This document shows, in pieces, positions 35,101-47,100 of a stretch of DNA of 64,000 nt. This DNA comes from Macropodus opercularis. Lineage: Eukaryota; Chordata; Actinopteri; Anabantiformes; Osphronemidae. The DNA lies in the NCBI GenBank assembly GCA_030770545.1, contig CM061109.1:310001-374000 (forward strand), given 5' to 3'. The notes under the pieces are model-generated. The model was given only the letters and a program-made list of their open reading frames with translations, had not been told where the DNA came from and did not search any database. Made by a program: the position numbers and the translations under genes. Numbering within the stretch: the first letter of the stretch is position 1; each line of letters begins with the position of its first letter.

Positions 35101-38100
35101 ACGTGCTGTGTAGCAGGGGTGTGGTGTCAGACATCTACTGATGTGTGCTTCAGGCGTGCAGGACTACTGAGGCCGCGGCCGCTCTGTGATCCACAGCAGA
35201 AGGTCAATGACCCCCACTTGCTGAAAAAACAGGAGTGGGGGCTGCCAAAAGGCCGTGGCTGCAGAGAATAGAGCCTCATGTTGTTGTTTAGTCAACCTGT
35301 GTCTGCTTTTTGCCTTAGTGTTTGTGCAGACACACTGTACAGTACAGTCAGCTGTGTACGCGTGTGCTGCACTGGGAAGGTTTCCTTTAAATGCTGAACA
35401 TTGTCGTACATTTGACCTCATATTGCACAGACTTCCATGTAGCACAGATGAAATGTGATCCGTGACAGATGACGGGACGCCTCTGGCCTTCGCGGGTCTG
35501 GTTTTGTTGCCATTGTAATTAGTCCGTCACTCATCCCTTCGCTGATGCTCTGAGCCCTCAGCCTCCTTCACGCTGTGTGTGGTGGACAGATGCTGGATTT
35601 CCTGGCCGCATGCTGTGCAGGCGATATGCTTCAGTTTTCCACATTTGAGTACGTGTAGTATTTTCTGTGTCTTTTCTGCTTGGTAACAGTAGCATCTATT
35701 ACCGTTGCTCTGTTGCAGAGCGTATTGGTCCGTCGCGCTACGTGCTGGAGCAGGGTGGCGTCATAATTAAGCGTGTGATGAGGGCTGTCTTCATTTTTCA
35801 TTTGGTTGTCATTTCCCTTTGATATGTTAAAACACTTTATGCACCGCTGGAGTTTTGCTTGTTCATTAGAGCAAACACAGCTAATCTTGCAGGCAGGGCT
35901 CGTCTGGCGCATCGGTGACCTCAGGCCACGGCAGAGAACAGGAGGATGAAGTTGTCAGACTTGTGTCAGGACATTTCTGCGTCTGTATAAACATCTGAAG
36001 CTTTTTCTGGAAAGGGAAGACGATGCACAAATGACCCGAGTTCTTGTCCATCAGCAGCCGAGGTTACATCCACAGACATCTGCTTTTATTGTGAAGCCCT
36101 GGTACTATTTGCGCGGCAGAGCGGCTCCTTTTATCACTAAGCTCCCATTAGCAGATGTCGAGGGTCTCTGTCAACCGATCCCATAGGCCTTATGAAAAAC
36201 CAGTCTGGACAAGAACATGAGACCTAGGACCACAAAGCCATGAAAGCAGGGGTCTGAACCGGATTGAGCAGTAAATGGCTTCATGCAGAGCAGGTTTAGT
36301 TAGTTAGTACAACAGCTCGTCCCCCGAGTCTCGAGCTAAAAGGTAAGAGGAGTAGTTGACTTTAGCCTTCGTGGTTTTCATTTGATTACATACGTACGCG
36401 CACGTCCGATGTGCATTTCAAACAATCACCGCAAAGAGTAAAAAGGTATAAAATCTGATACAAGCACAGAACCACAAGCTTTGTCCTGGTGTTTTTTTTA
36501 TAAATAGCTTGATAAGTAGTTTCTCAATGTAAAGTTTAAAGAGAGTTAGACAAGGGAACAAACTCCACTTCAGCCTCTGAATCACTATTGTCCATTGAAA
36601 TGCAAGGCTGTTGTGATTCTACGGTGTCAGTCAGTGGGAGAGATCACTCCTTCAGTCTGTGACAAAAGCAGGAGGAGGAGCCGGCAGAGGAAATGATGGC
36701 AGAGCACACCTCCTGCTCCCCCTCCACTCTTCTGAATGAGGCACCGCTCTTCACTTCTCCTCTCTGCCTAGTGGAGCGTGTGGAGGCAGCGCTGGAGGGA
36801 AAGTGTGGATATGTCATAGTTCATAGGCTCCAGATCAAGACTCGAGACAAAATGAAGAGCCAGTTTGGAGTTTTGTTTTTAATGGCCCAGGGGCTGGTCT
36901 TTTCTGACGCTTGGTTCTGGTCCTGGTCTAGTTCCACAACTGTGGCCCCAACAGTGGAGCATGAAGGGTCTGGCAGTCCTCCAGGTAGTGGAGAGCAACC
37001 ACCAGAGGAAAGGGTCGGAGCAGAGATCATTAATGAAGGACATGGGATCCAGCAGGCGCTTCCCACTTGGGAAGAGACTCCAGAGGCTCCTCCGCAGGCT
37101 ACAGCACGGCTGCAGAATGACTGGGAAGAGAAGGGCCCAGAGGAGATTTCATCTCTCGCAAGTAAACCTGGTAATAGCACAGCCCCAACAGAGGGCACGG
37201 GTTCTGAAGGACCCCACCGCTTTACGTTATCAGAACACGGGTCTGAGCGTGCGTCTGAACTGGCATTAGACAGTGGGTCAGGGCTTTGGTCCGGCCCTGC
37301 GTCTAGCTGGGAACTGGGCTCTGAAGTAATAGGGCATCACAGAGGCTTCGATGGTGGAGCAGGCGTCGCTTCCCAGACAGAGGAGCTGAAACAGGGTGAA
37401 ACAGATGAGGGTCATGGTCTCTCTCACACAAAATCAGGCCTAAGTCTTGGTGTTTTTGTTGAAGCCTCTGTCAAGGAAAACTGTACTTCAGGCGACTTAC
37501 TAACCTCGGTACCTACTCCGCAACTTAGTGACATTACTCAGCCAACAGCTAGTGAGTCAACAGCCACCCAGGAGGCTTTGCTTAGCCAAGCGTCACTCGC
37601 CAGCCAAGCACCATTTGTTTTGCAGACACCTACTACACAGACACCAACTCGTAGCCAAGAAATGCTAATTTCCCCACCCCCTGCAGGTAGCACAAGACCA
37701 GATCCAACCCCAGCTCAGGCTCCTGCTTCCATATCAGCAAGCAGTCAGATCTCAGGCGACACTGAGCAGGGGCCCGGCCAGGAAGCCTTATTTAGGCACA
37801 GCAGGGCGAGGAGCCGCACAGAGGCAGCTAGATCCACTTCCCCTCAGTGCCTGTCGCTAGATTCTGCCCTCCCGTTCTGCTCCTCCATGCTCGGACAAAG
37901 GTTTGCTGTGCCCAATCACCTCAACCAGAGCAGCGTGGAGGACATCCGGGCTCTCCTGAACGAGTGGGCATGGCTGTTGAGGTCGCGCTGCCACCGTAGC
38001 CTGGAGTGGTTCTTCTGCCTCCTCGCGCTACCACAGTGTGGCTCTCTGCGTCCACTGCTGCGTTCGCCTTGCCGGAGCTTCTGTGAAGTGGTGCGGGACA

Positions 38101-41100
38101 GTTGCTGGACCCTCCTGGATGAGGGACGCCTCCCGGTGGAGTGCCACGCTCTGCCGGATGAGGAGGATGGGTATCAGTGCTTGTCACTTAGTGACTGGAA
38201 AGGTAATCAGTGGTCTGAAGAATCCAAGTGTGGGATTCGTTTTCAGCCAGTCGTCCCTACTCCCCCATTTGTCTGGTGTTGTCAACCAGCAGCACAACTC
38301 AATACCCAGTAACTGAGCAGTTAATGGCTTTTGTTTATTCTGACTAATAATGTTCGTGTTTCAAGGCAAAGCACATGAACCTGGAACAGACTGCATGTCC
38401 CCTGAAAGGAGCCTAATAAGCATGATTGAACCTGCTGCATGTGTGTCCTCCTCCTTTGAATAACACACAAGTGTATTACCTGCAGTCACGGCCGAGACTA
38501 AAGCGCTAATTCATCCAGACGTGTCACTGTTGTTGCTGGTGAGGCTGTAGATGTGTTGAACTCCTCTGGAGAAGATGGGCCCATCAATCCCTCCCACTGT
38601 GGCACTGCATGTCTCTTCAGACAGGGATGGAGTCTGTGAATGTGATGCTGCATCTGGTTGGTTAACGGTGCCGGTAACATTTTGTAAACGCAGCGCGATT
38701 GTTTCTACTAAGGCGCATGAGTTCGCTGGGAGGCCAACAGTCCTGCCCCGCTCGCTCGTATCTCGTGTCTTTTTACAGCTCCGCTATCTGTCTGACAGAC
38801 CTGAGGGCTTGAGATGTTTCAGGTTCTGGCTGAATCCCCACATCTGGGGCCAAATAGATCAGACTCGGGAACAGATGTCAGTTGTTTATACTTTTGCAAG
38901 TTGACAACATGGTTTTTATTGCCTAGATTCATGTTGCAAACATCCTGTGTGCGGGGCCGTACCAGCACCGCAGACGGGAGGTGTATGTTTACACCTAAGG
39001 GCAGCTTTGGTGGATTATTATCACCACCACAAGCAGTCGCAACCATCTGGTTGAACATATGAAACGGTTTGGACTCCATACAAGCTCTAAACCCACATCC
39101 TGAGAAGCATCGATTCCTTTCTCATCCTGACTCCACTGGTTCCTGTTAACAAAATGCCTAATTCCAATTAAGAGAGAAACATGAGAAACATTTACAAGCT
39201 GGTGACAGATCGGGGGCTTTAGTTGCACACAATTTAGATTTACAAACCTCACAGAAGTGCAGCCGGAGCCAAAATGCCTCGTTTCTTCGTTTATTTTCTG
39301 CCACGTCTCCTACTGTACAGCGCCCGGAGGAGGCTTTAATACCACGTCACTACATCATTTACCCAAGACCTGCCATTAAAGCACGTCTCGTTATGTACTC
39401 ACCGATTTGAAAAGACGTCCGCAGTCTGCAGGAAGCCCTGTATCCAGTCTGCGTAGGAGCCTTGGGAAACGTGATCGTCTCGCTGCGGGGGGTCGTTTTA
39501 ATAACGCTTTTCCATGGTTACCAGTCTCCTGCTTCAAAGATCAGCAGTCATTCATATCAGGGTCAAGAGGTCAGCTTCAATTTATTCAGTAAAAGTATAT
39601 GCTGGATGATCACTTAGGGCTAATTGAAGTGAAATGAAATCCTGTTCCTGGTCAGCAGGGTGGGGGTGTGAGGGGGAGATGAAAGGCCTTCTCTTCTTCA
39701 GGGCTGTGTGTCCAGGGGGCCTGGCGTTGATTTGTGTGGATTCGTTGAGCCAACACTGATACTGTACCTCGTGACGGGCGGCTCAGACCTGGCTCCGGCT
39801 CCTCTGCGCGCTACCTGCCAGGAGGTCGTCCTGGCTCGGCTCTCGGGGGAGGGGGGTCCAATTATGGGCACAGTGTAGCCGTGGTGCCAGAGGCTCAGCG
39901 CCCCCTCTTCTTCTCTGGACTCTGGAGTGATGCTGTCTCACCATGTTGGAGCGGTTTCACTGGGGCTCTGCTGAGATCGTAGGAACCAAAAATCCTGCGC
40001 TACGCTCGTTCATGACCTGAGCGTTGCCGTGCTAGTCCTTTACTTCCAGGGAGACTCGTCCTTTGATCAGAGAGGTGTCCTGTGGTTTGCTCGGTCTTTA
40101 GGGGACATGAAATCTGTGATTCCTCCGGTCTCTAGCAAGATTCTGCAGTTTTCCTAGTGATCCAGAGAAAGGAGCCACTGTGTTAATGTTGAGATGCTGT
40201 TTGTAGTGTGACGTTGCGTAAAAGGGTTTTGGTATCTAATGCAATAGAAATGTATCAACGGACATAGATGGACGTGGTCACTATAGGTTTACAGGACAGT
40301 CAAGTCAACTCAGAGCATTCGGACACATCACAGCAGTGAAGTGCTTCCTTTTCAAACCTGATCAATGTTTCCTTCATCCACTACTGCCACTAAAACACAC
40401 ATGACACACATTCAGGCTGAGATGAACGTCATGGTTTATTACCTGCAGTCACCTACAGCCAAGACTAAAGCAATAATTCACTCAAACATGTTTGTGTCAT
40501 AGACGTGACTGTTGTTGCTGTTGAGGCTGTAGATGTGTTAGCTTCCTTCATTAGCTCTAACCCCGGGAGCGTCCGGACACATGCAGACGTCTTTGAAGTG
40601 CTTCCTTCAAACCTTATTCAAACCTGTGTGGTTGTAGACATTTGTTGACATTTGTGTGAACGGCCAACACTAAGGACGAGCGGCTCTGTGTCCTGTCATG
40701 TAAGTAGTGATGGAGCGAACTTTAGCCTAGACTGCTCAGATTGTTGGACCGTCCCAGCGTGAATGTTCTCTGCGCTGCATTCCTGGTCAGCGAGCGGCCA
40801 TCTTGACAAGACAAACTAGCGCCATAAACCCTGCGCCGCTCCATTCATCAGCAGCTTCTTTCTATGCCCAAGTGACCTTGAAGCTGTCATTGGTTAACAA
40901 AGGCTGCCTGGAAAGTGGCGAAGCCTTTGTCTACCCAGCGTTCTTCTCTCTCGGTGAAGGGGCGACTGGCGCTAAAGGATCCTGCAGTAATCCTGTAGTT
41001 GGTATTTCCAATCTGAAAGCGTGTTTAGTGTCTGATCACAGTCTGAGCGGAGCCCAGGAGACACGGTTGACATGAGTGATCACCGATAGGGACGATGTTT

Positions 41101-44100
41101 CCTTAATGAGGGGCTTGGAAACTAGTAGACACATGTTACATGCAGATGTCTGCTGTTGATCTGACCACGATTAATGTGCACATGAATCAGTCAGCTGCTT
41201 ATGTCGAGGTAGAAAAGCTCAGAGAGGGGAAGTGCAGCCTGTAGAGACTGCTGCAGGCTCCGCTCAGGGCTCAGCCTTCCCACCTCTCCTGGCTGGGACT
41301 GTGCAGGTTCAGGCACGTGGGCACAGGCCTTGTGAAGACTTTCTGACTTTATCATTGCAAACATCTGGTCGGCCTGGTGAAAATGACAGCTTATTGTCAG
41401 TGAAGTGTTGTGGATGTAGGACGTGCCTCACATTCTTATTTCACACAGTCTGAAATGATTAGAAACTTGTCTTCATGCAGTATTTTCCAGATGTGTTTGT
41501 TGGGCCCGTGTTCCCGTTCTGTCCTTGCTGGTCAGAGACAGTGATGTCTCTCAGCTGCGGTTGAAATGTTTGTGGTGGTGCAGCACAAAGCGTGACCTCA
41601 GGTTCAGCTGAACGCTGTGTGTGTTTAAGCTCTCAACAAGCTGCAGCTCTGGGCCGTGGGGAGGCTTTGAACTGAAAGGCAGGGTTACACGTCGCTCGCC
41701 AGGTGGTGAGCCAACGCGCTTCACCGTCTCAGGAACAACAGCCAGTCTTCTCCTAAAACAGTCATTTTGACCTTCAAAGCAGGAACGTTGAGCAAAGTTG
41801 AAGACTGGTAAAGCGTCTGTATTTGGGCGAATGAAGACACATCGTGCTTTGTGTTCTCTCCATTTCCTTTGCGGCTCTAATAATTATGCGCTGACCTCTC
41901 CAGTCACCCTGGGTGACGGAAGAGCGAGCGTAGAAATGCAAGGGGCCCAGCTGTTGGTCCCTCGGCCCTGGAGAGGTGGCGTCCAGCCGATACCAGGCGA
42001 CTCGTACCCGGTGCTGACCAGTGACCTGCCAGGGCTTTTAAATCCTCTTTTGAAATGATGTCGTGTAGCGTTTGTACGAAACCAATCACAGCAGCTTGTG
42101 CTGGCCGTGTTTCCTCTTGGTTTGTGGAAGCATGTGTTGTCAGATGAGGTCTGCTCAGACTGGATTAGTCTCACATGACCGACCCTTGGCCTTTTTTGGG
42201 ATGTCAACCCGCTCCGTATGTTAGTCAGAGACTTATGAAGGGGTTCCTTGTGGGCCTGAGCAGTTTGCCAATGCTCATTTGTAGCTCGGGTACATTTCCG
42301 TGTCCTCTGAGCTGCGTCGCCTTACGCTGTTGTTGATTTGAAGCCTATGCCACAGTCCTGCGTGTCCTGCCCTCGTCAGACACCCAGTCAGTCTAACAGA
42401 TCTTGGTCTAACCCGTAACCTCTAACCTGCAGGTTTCTGTTCGTACTGCGGTCAAACGTTCTGTTTCTCTCCCTCTCTAGAAGACACTGGAGTCTCCCTG
42501 CTGGAGCTCATCGGGGATCCTCCTCCCAGTGAGATCAGCCGGGTCTACGGACCTGACAACAGCCCCAGATATGTCTTCGGTCCCGACGCCAACGTGGGCC
42601 AGCTGGCACGAGCCCACCTGCCGAGTCCATTCTACCGAAACTTTGCGCTCATCTTCAACCTGAAACCCACCTCTGACCGGGGTGGAGTCATTTTCTCTCT
42701 CACAGATGCCTCACAGCAGATCGTGTATGTGGGCGTGAAACTGTCAGCTGTGCAGGACGACCACCAGCACGTGATCCTGTACTACACAGAGCCCGACTCA
42801 CAGAAGTCCTACGAAGCTGCCAGGTTCCGCGTGTCCTCCATGAGGGACACCTGGACCCGTTTCGCCGTCGCTGTGAGAGATGATAAAGTGATGCTCTACC
42901 TCAACTGTGACACAGACCCTCAAGTGATGCGCATCGAGAGGTCCCCGGATGAGATGGAGCTGGAGGCCGGTGCTGGACTTTTTGTTGGCCAAGCTGGAGG
43001 AGCCGATCCTGAAAAGTTCCTGGTGCGTAGTATCTAGTATCAGGACGTCGACTGTAAAGGACATGTAGTATAGAAAGTGTTCGGTAGGTGATGCTTTTCA
43101 CTGACGCTTTAGAAAAACACAGCGTGATGTTTGGTTTTCCACGGTCAAGCATGTGGAACATTTTGGCTGAATAACCCTCCTATGATTTGATTGCTCAAAT
43201 TGGCCAACTTTAAAAGCGTAACACAACTGAGCAGACGCGTCTGCTAGTAATTGGAAGAGCTCACAGTCGGGATGTAATGAGCTGCAGAGACTGACCTGTT
43301 GAAGAGGTGAACTCAGTTCTGAAGTCAAAGTAAAGGACGCGTGACTGTTGCTGTGGGTCCAGTCAGTCAGTCAGTCAGTCAGTCAGTCATCCTCCACCGC
43401 TTCCTCCCGTAGACGTCGCTGTGCTGCAGCCTGTCCCAGCAGGTTCACCCTGGACAGGTCACCAGTCCGTCACAGGGCCACACACATATATAGACGCACA
43501 ACCAGTCACACTCACACTTTACGGGCAGTTTTCCACTTAGCCTCACTGCAGGTCTTTGGCCTGTGGGAGGAAGAACCTCTGTGGATCCAGTGAAAGGATA
43601 AAATCTAAACGTACACAGACCATGTTTATCACAGGGCCACACACAGAGACACCCACAGTAGAGGTTTAGTCTTAGAACACACACTGAAAGGCACCAGGAG
43701 TCGAGCCCACATGTTTCATCCATGCAGATATTATTATGTATTGTTATTATTTTGGAGACCAGCCACGCTTACCGTTACAGTGACGTCCTTTACCGGTCAG
43801 TGCGTGTGCAGCTCTGCTGGTTACATCCACAGACACGTGTATCATCATGGAGCATGAGCATGAACGTGACTAGATCTTCAAGAAAACGCTTTACTATTCA
43901 CCCACAAAAGAAGGTTACAGTCAATACAATACACCTGCATTTCAGATGAGAACTTCCCATCTGGCCTTCAAACAGTTTGCTCAGCTGAAACATCATCCGT
44001 TCATCTGTTTTATTGCTGCCTATTTTACTGCAAAGCGCCCTTTTAATCTTTTCTTCTCTTGTGGATGGAGATTTATCCAGAAAGCTGTTCGCTCATTTTT

Positions 44101-47100
44101 GTCGCGGCCCAAGGTTCCAGAGGTCTTGTGAATTCAATTTTCCTAATCAAATGAAGACTTGGCGAGCGTCTTTGGCATCTAAATATTTACACGATAGATT
44201 TATAAAACGGACTTTGCTCTCTGAAATAGAAATCGTGCCTTTGTGTCGTGCTGGCCAAGCGGCGCTGCAGTCACAGTTCAGTTTGTCTTCTAAATGGGAT
44301 GTGAGGCCGTTTGTTACGAGGACAGAGCACATGAGCTAAACATTTACAAGTTACAGCCACTAATAGTCTGTGAAGAGACAGGGTGAAATGTCACAGTGTT
44401 TGGCGCTTATCTTCAAAGTTCCACCATTTTTCTCAGGGCATCAAAGCGTCCACGTCCACATGCCCAGTTAATGGCCTTTGATAGGCAGGAAGAGGACTCG
44501 CGCTCCGTGTGAGAACATTGACTGGTGTGTGGGAGTTTGAGTCGAGCGGGGAATTCCCTGAGAAGTAAAAGTCCCGAGGTTAACGCTCACGTTCCGTGTT
44601 CAAAGTCAGACATGATGCGTGTGTGACTTCATCTGACACCAGGACACTGCGTCGCTGTTTGTAACAGGGGCTGATCGCCGAGCTGAGGGTGGTGGGAGAC
44701 CCCAGCGCTGCCGAGAGACACTGCGAAGAGGAAGAGGACGACTCGGACACGGTGAGTTACAGCCGACGGCTCTGAACACGTAACAGGAAGCGCAGCGTCT
44801 TTGCTCCAGCCATGTTGCGTTTCTACCGCATCAGTGAGGCGACGGCATCGGACACACGTGGACACGCGTGTTTGAAGTAACTGAATCATTCCTGCACAGA
44901 CAAAAGCTTTAATAACTTAAACTCACAGCCTCTAACCTGTAAAGTCTTTGTGTAGCTCAGTGTTTTATAGATGTTGAGAGTAAATGAGGCCAGAGATGCT
45001 GTGAGGGGCTGATATCTCCCTGTTAGCCCTTAGTAGCAACAGTAAGGGCGTCGGGCTGCGACCCCTGTCTGCACCCACCAGCAGCCTAACCCTGGTTCCT
45101 TCAGCTGTTTGCTCTAGACGCCAGGCTTCCAGGCGCCACAGGGAGGGCAGTCGACCCGATGGCAGCGCCAGAGTTAAATCTGAAGACGTGTTGAATGTTA
45201 AACGTGTGGTTGCTCCTCTCAGGCGTCAGGTGATGGAAGCGGCTACGAGGAGGCTGGGCCCACGAAGCCGTCTGTGGAGGGACGCAGGCTGACGGTACGG
45301 TGCGCTTTTCTGTGGAACAGTCACGCATTGAAGTGAAACAGTTGCTTGCCTTGGATTATTTCGTTCATGGCTGCTCTATAATCCCTGGAAGCTGCACAGT
45401 GATGGTAAAGTCTAAATTAAAGACTAGACAGACCCAGAGCTTCGCGTGTACCTGGCTGGCAGCGCACGTGTAGCGCTCGTGTCAGGTTACTCAGTGTAGG
45501 CAGTGAAGCCTCAGCCCTCGGGAGAGCTGACGTCTGGCAATGGGAGCAGACAAAGGCGTTTTACATAAAGGGCCGTCTCACACCAGACGGGCCGCTGACC
45601 TTGGGCTACACGTTTCTGTTCTGAACCTTCTGAACCACAAGTACACGGCGCTGGTCTGTAGACCTGGTCCTTCCCTTCTTGCTTTCTGTCCCTCACTGAC
45701 ATCCACCAGGCTGAAGCGTGTGCAAGCATTCACTCCCACTCACACTAGAAAATCCAGATGTGGACTCGGACTCCATCCGATCCAAGTCAGAGGCCCCACA
45801 CCTCCAGGCTTTGTTTTTCTGACTGGTTTCTCAATCAGCTGTGAACAGGAAGTGGAAGAGATGGAAAGAAAGTTAGAGCAGGAGACGGAGGCGGCGCAGT
45901 GAGCCTCCTCTTGTTAGTCTGAGTTTTACGAGGGGCTTTCCATCTGTTCACTAGGCTCTTATTAGCATCATGTAATACCGATGTGATATAAAACACAACA
46001 GCTGGCATCTAACGCCTGCCTTCTGCTGTTTTACCATCTGATGTCTGTTCACAGTCTGCGCGATTGTCCGACCAGCACAGTGAGACAAGTCAGGGCAAAG
46101 AGCAGCGAGCGCAGGGCTGCGCTGGGAAGGCTGCCTGCTGGAAGGCTGGAAGCGCTGGTGTTGAGAGCTAGTCACCCTCAGCGTCCGCAGGAAACGCAGA
46201 CACCACTAACTGCTGACACAGGAAACATACATGTTAAACTTAGCTGTTTAACAATGTGAACGCTGGGTAAAGGCGTCATTGTAACCCACCTCATATCCTT
46301 GCATCCTGTAGTTCCAGTGTCCTTTCTGACCCAGCAGGGGGCAGCAGCCATCACATAACAGAACTAGTTTGCTCTTAGCCTCGCTGTCGAAGACGCCTGC
46401 CGTGATGTTGGGTGGCTCATCTTTTAACGTGTAACAGTAGAACGTTGGACCGTTTTTCCTTCAAGCTCAGGCCAAACACAGCCATGTGAACATTCCAGTG
46501 TTTGCCCCCTGGCGAGGTGGAAGACGTCGGTGAGGGAGCTGCATACCTGCTCTTAGCGGCTTCTAATCCATCAACACTATAGTGAAGATGGGAGCCTCCC
46601 AGCCATCATCCCCAGCTATGATGGATCGGCAGAGGAACAAGCAGGGCTTTCTTTATCACCTTAATGCCTGCATCAGCTTAGAGCAGTCAGTGGCGCTAGG
46701 GCCAAATTCTTAGCATAGTCAGTGTCGTGCAACACAGCGGGGAGAACGGTGCCTGGAGAGGAAGCTGGTTAATGATGCGGCCCCTGCTTCTACACGTCTC
46801 ATCCCACCGCGCTCAACTGGTGGCGTCACTGGTGAGGAATGAGCTGCAGACACCGCAGGCAGCGTGGGTAAAGAACTCACCCATCACCTGAAGCTAACGA
46901 GTACTGCGACGGCTGCACAGAAAACTCCAAGCTCTGGCTCGAAGCTATTAAATGGCTTTAGATTGTTCCTGTGTTTAAAATGACAAGGACGCCTTCACAT
47001 TCACACGCGGGTTGAACGTGGCTTGGATGACCACTAGACAAGCACTAGTGGAGATGGTGGAGCGTCTTCACATACGTACATGACTATGGGCACTGCTGAA

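Larger units (their letters stand above)
20317..36480 (+). other. col18a1 first large intron, left part, non-coding
   Basis: About 16 kb between short-form exon 2 and the long-form promoter. It holds the 19-bp minisatellite near 24 kb and a small 12-bp repeat near 30.9 kb. I found no open frame with a recognisable domain and no structured RNA I can name. Enhancers may be present but cannot be read directly. Confidence 0.6.
38203..42480 (+). other. col18a1 intron after the frizzled exon
   Basis: About 4.3 kb. It contains a duplicated segment of about 100 bp (38,474-38,570 and 40,438-40,545) and a smaller local duplication near 40,320 and 40,573. I see no coding segment. The right end is a normal pyrimidine tract and CTCTAG acceptor. 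Confidence 0.6.
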
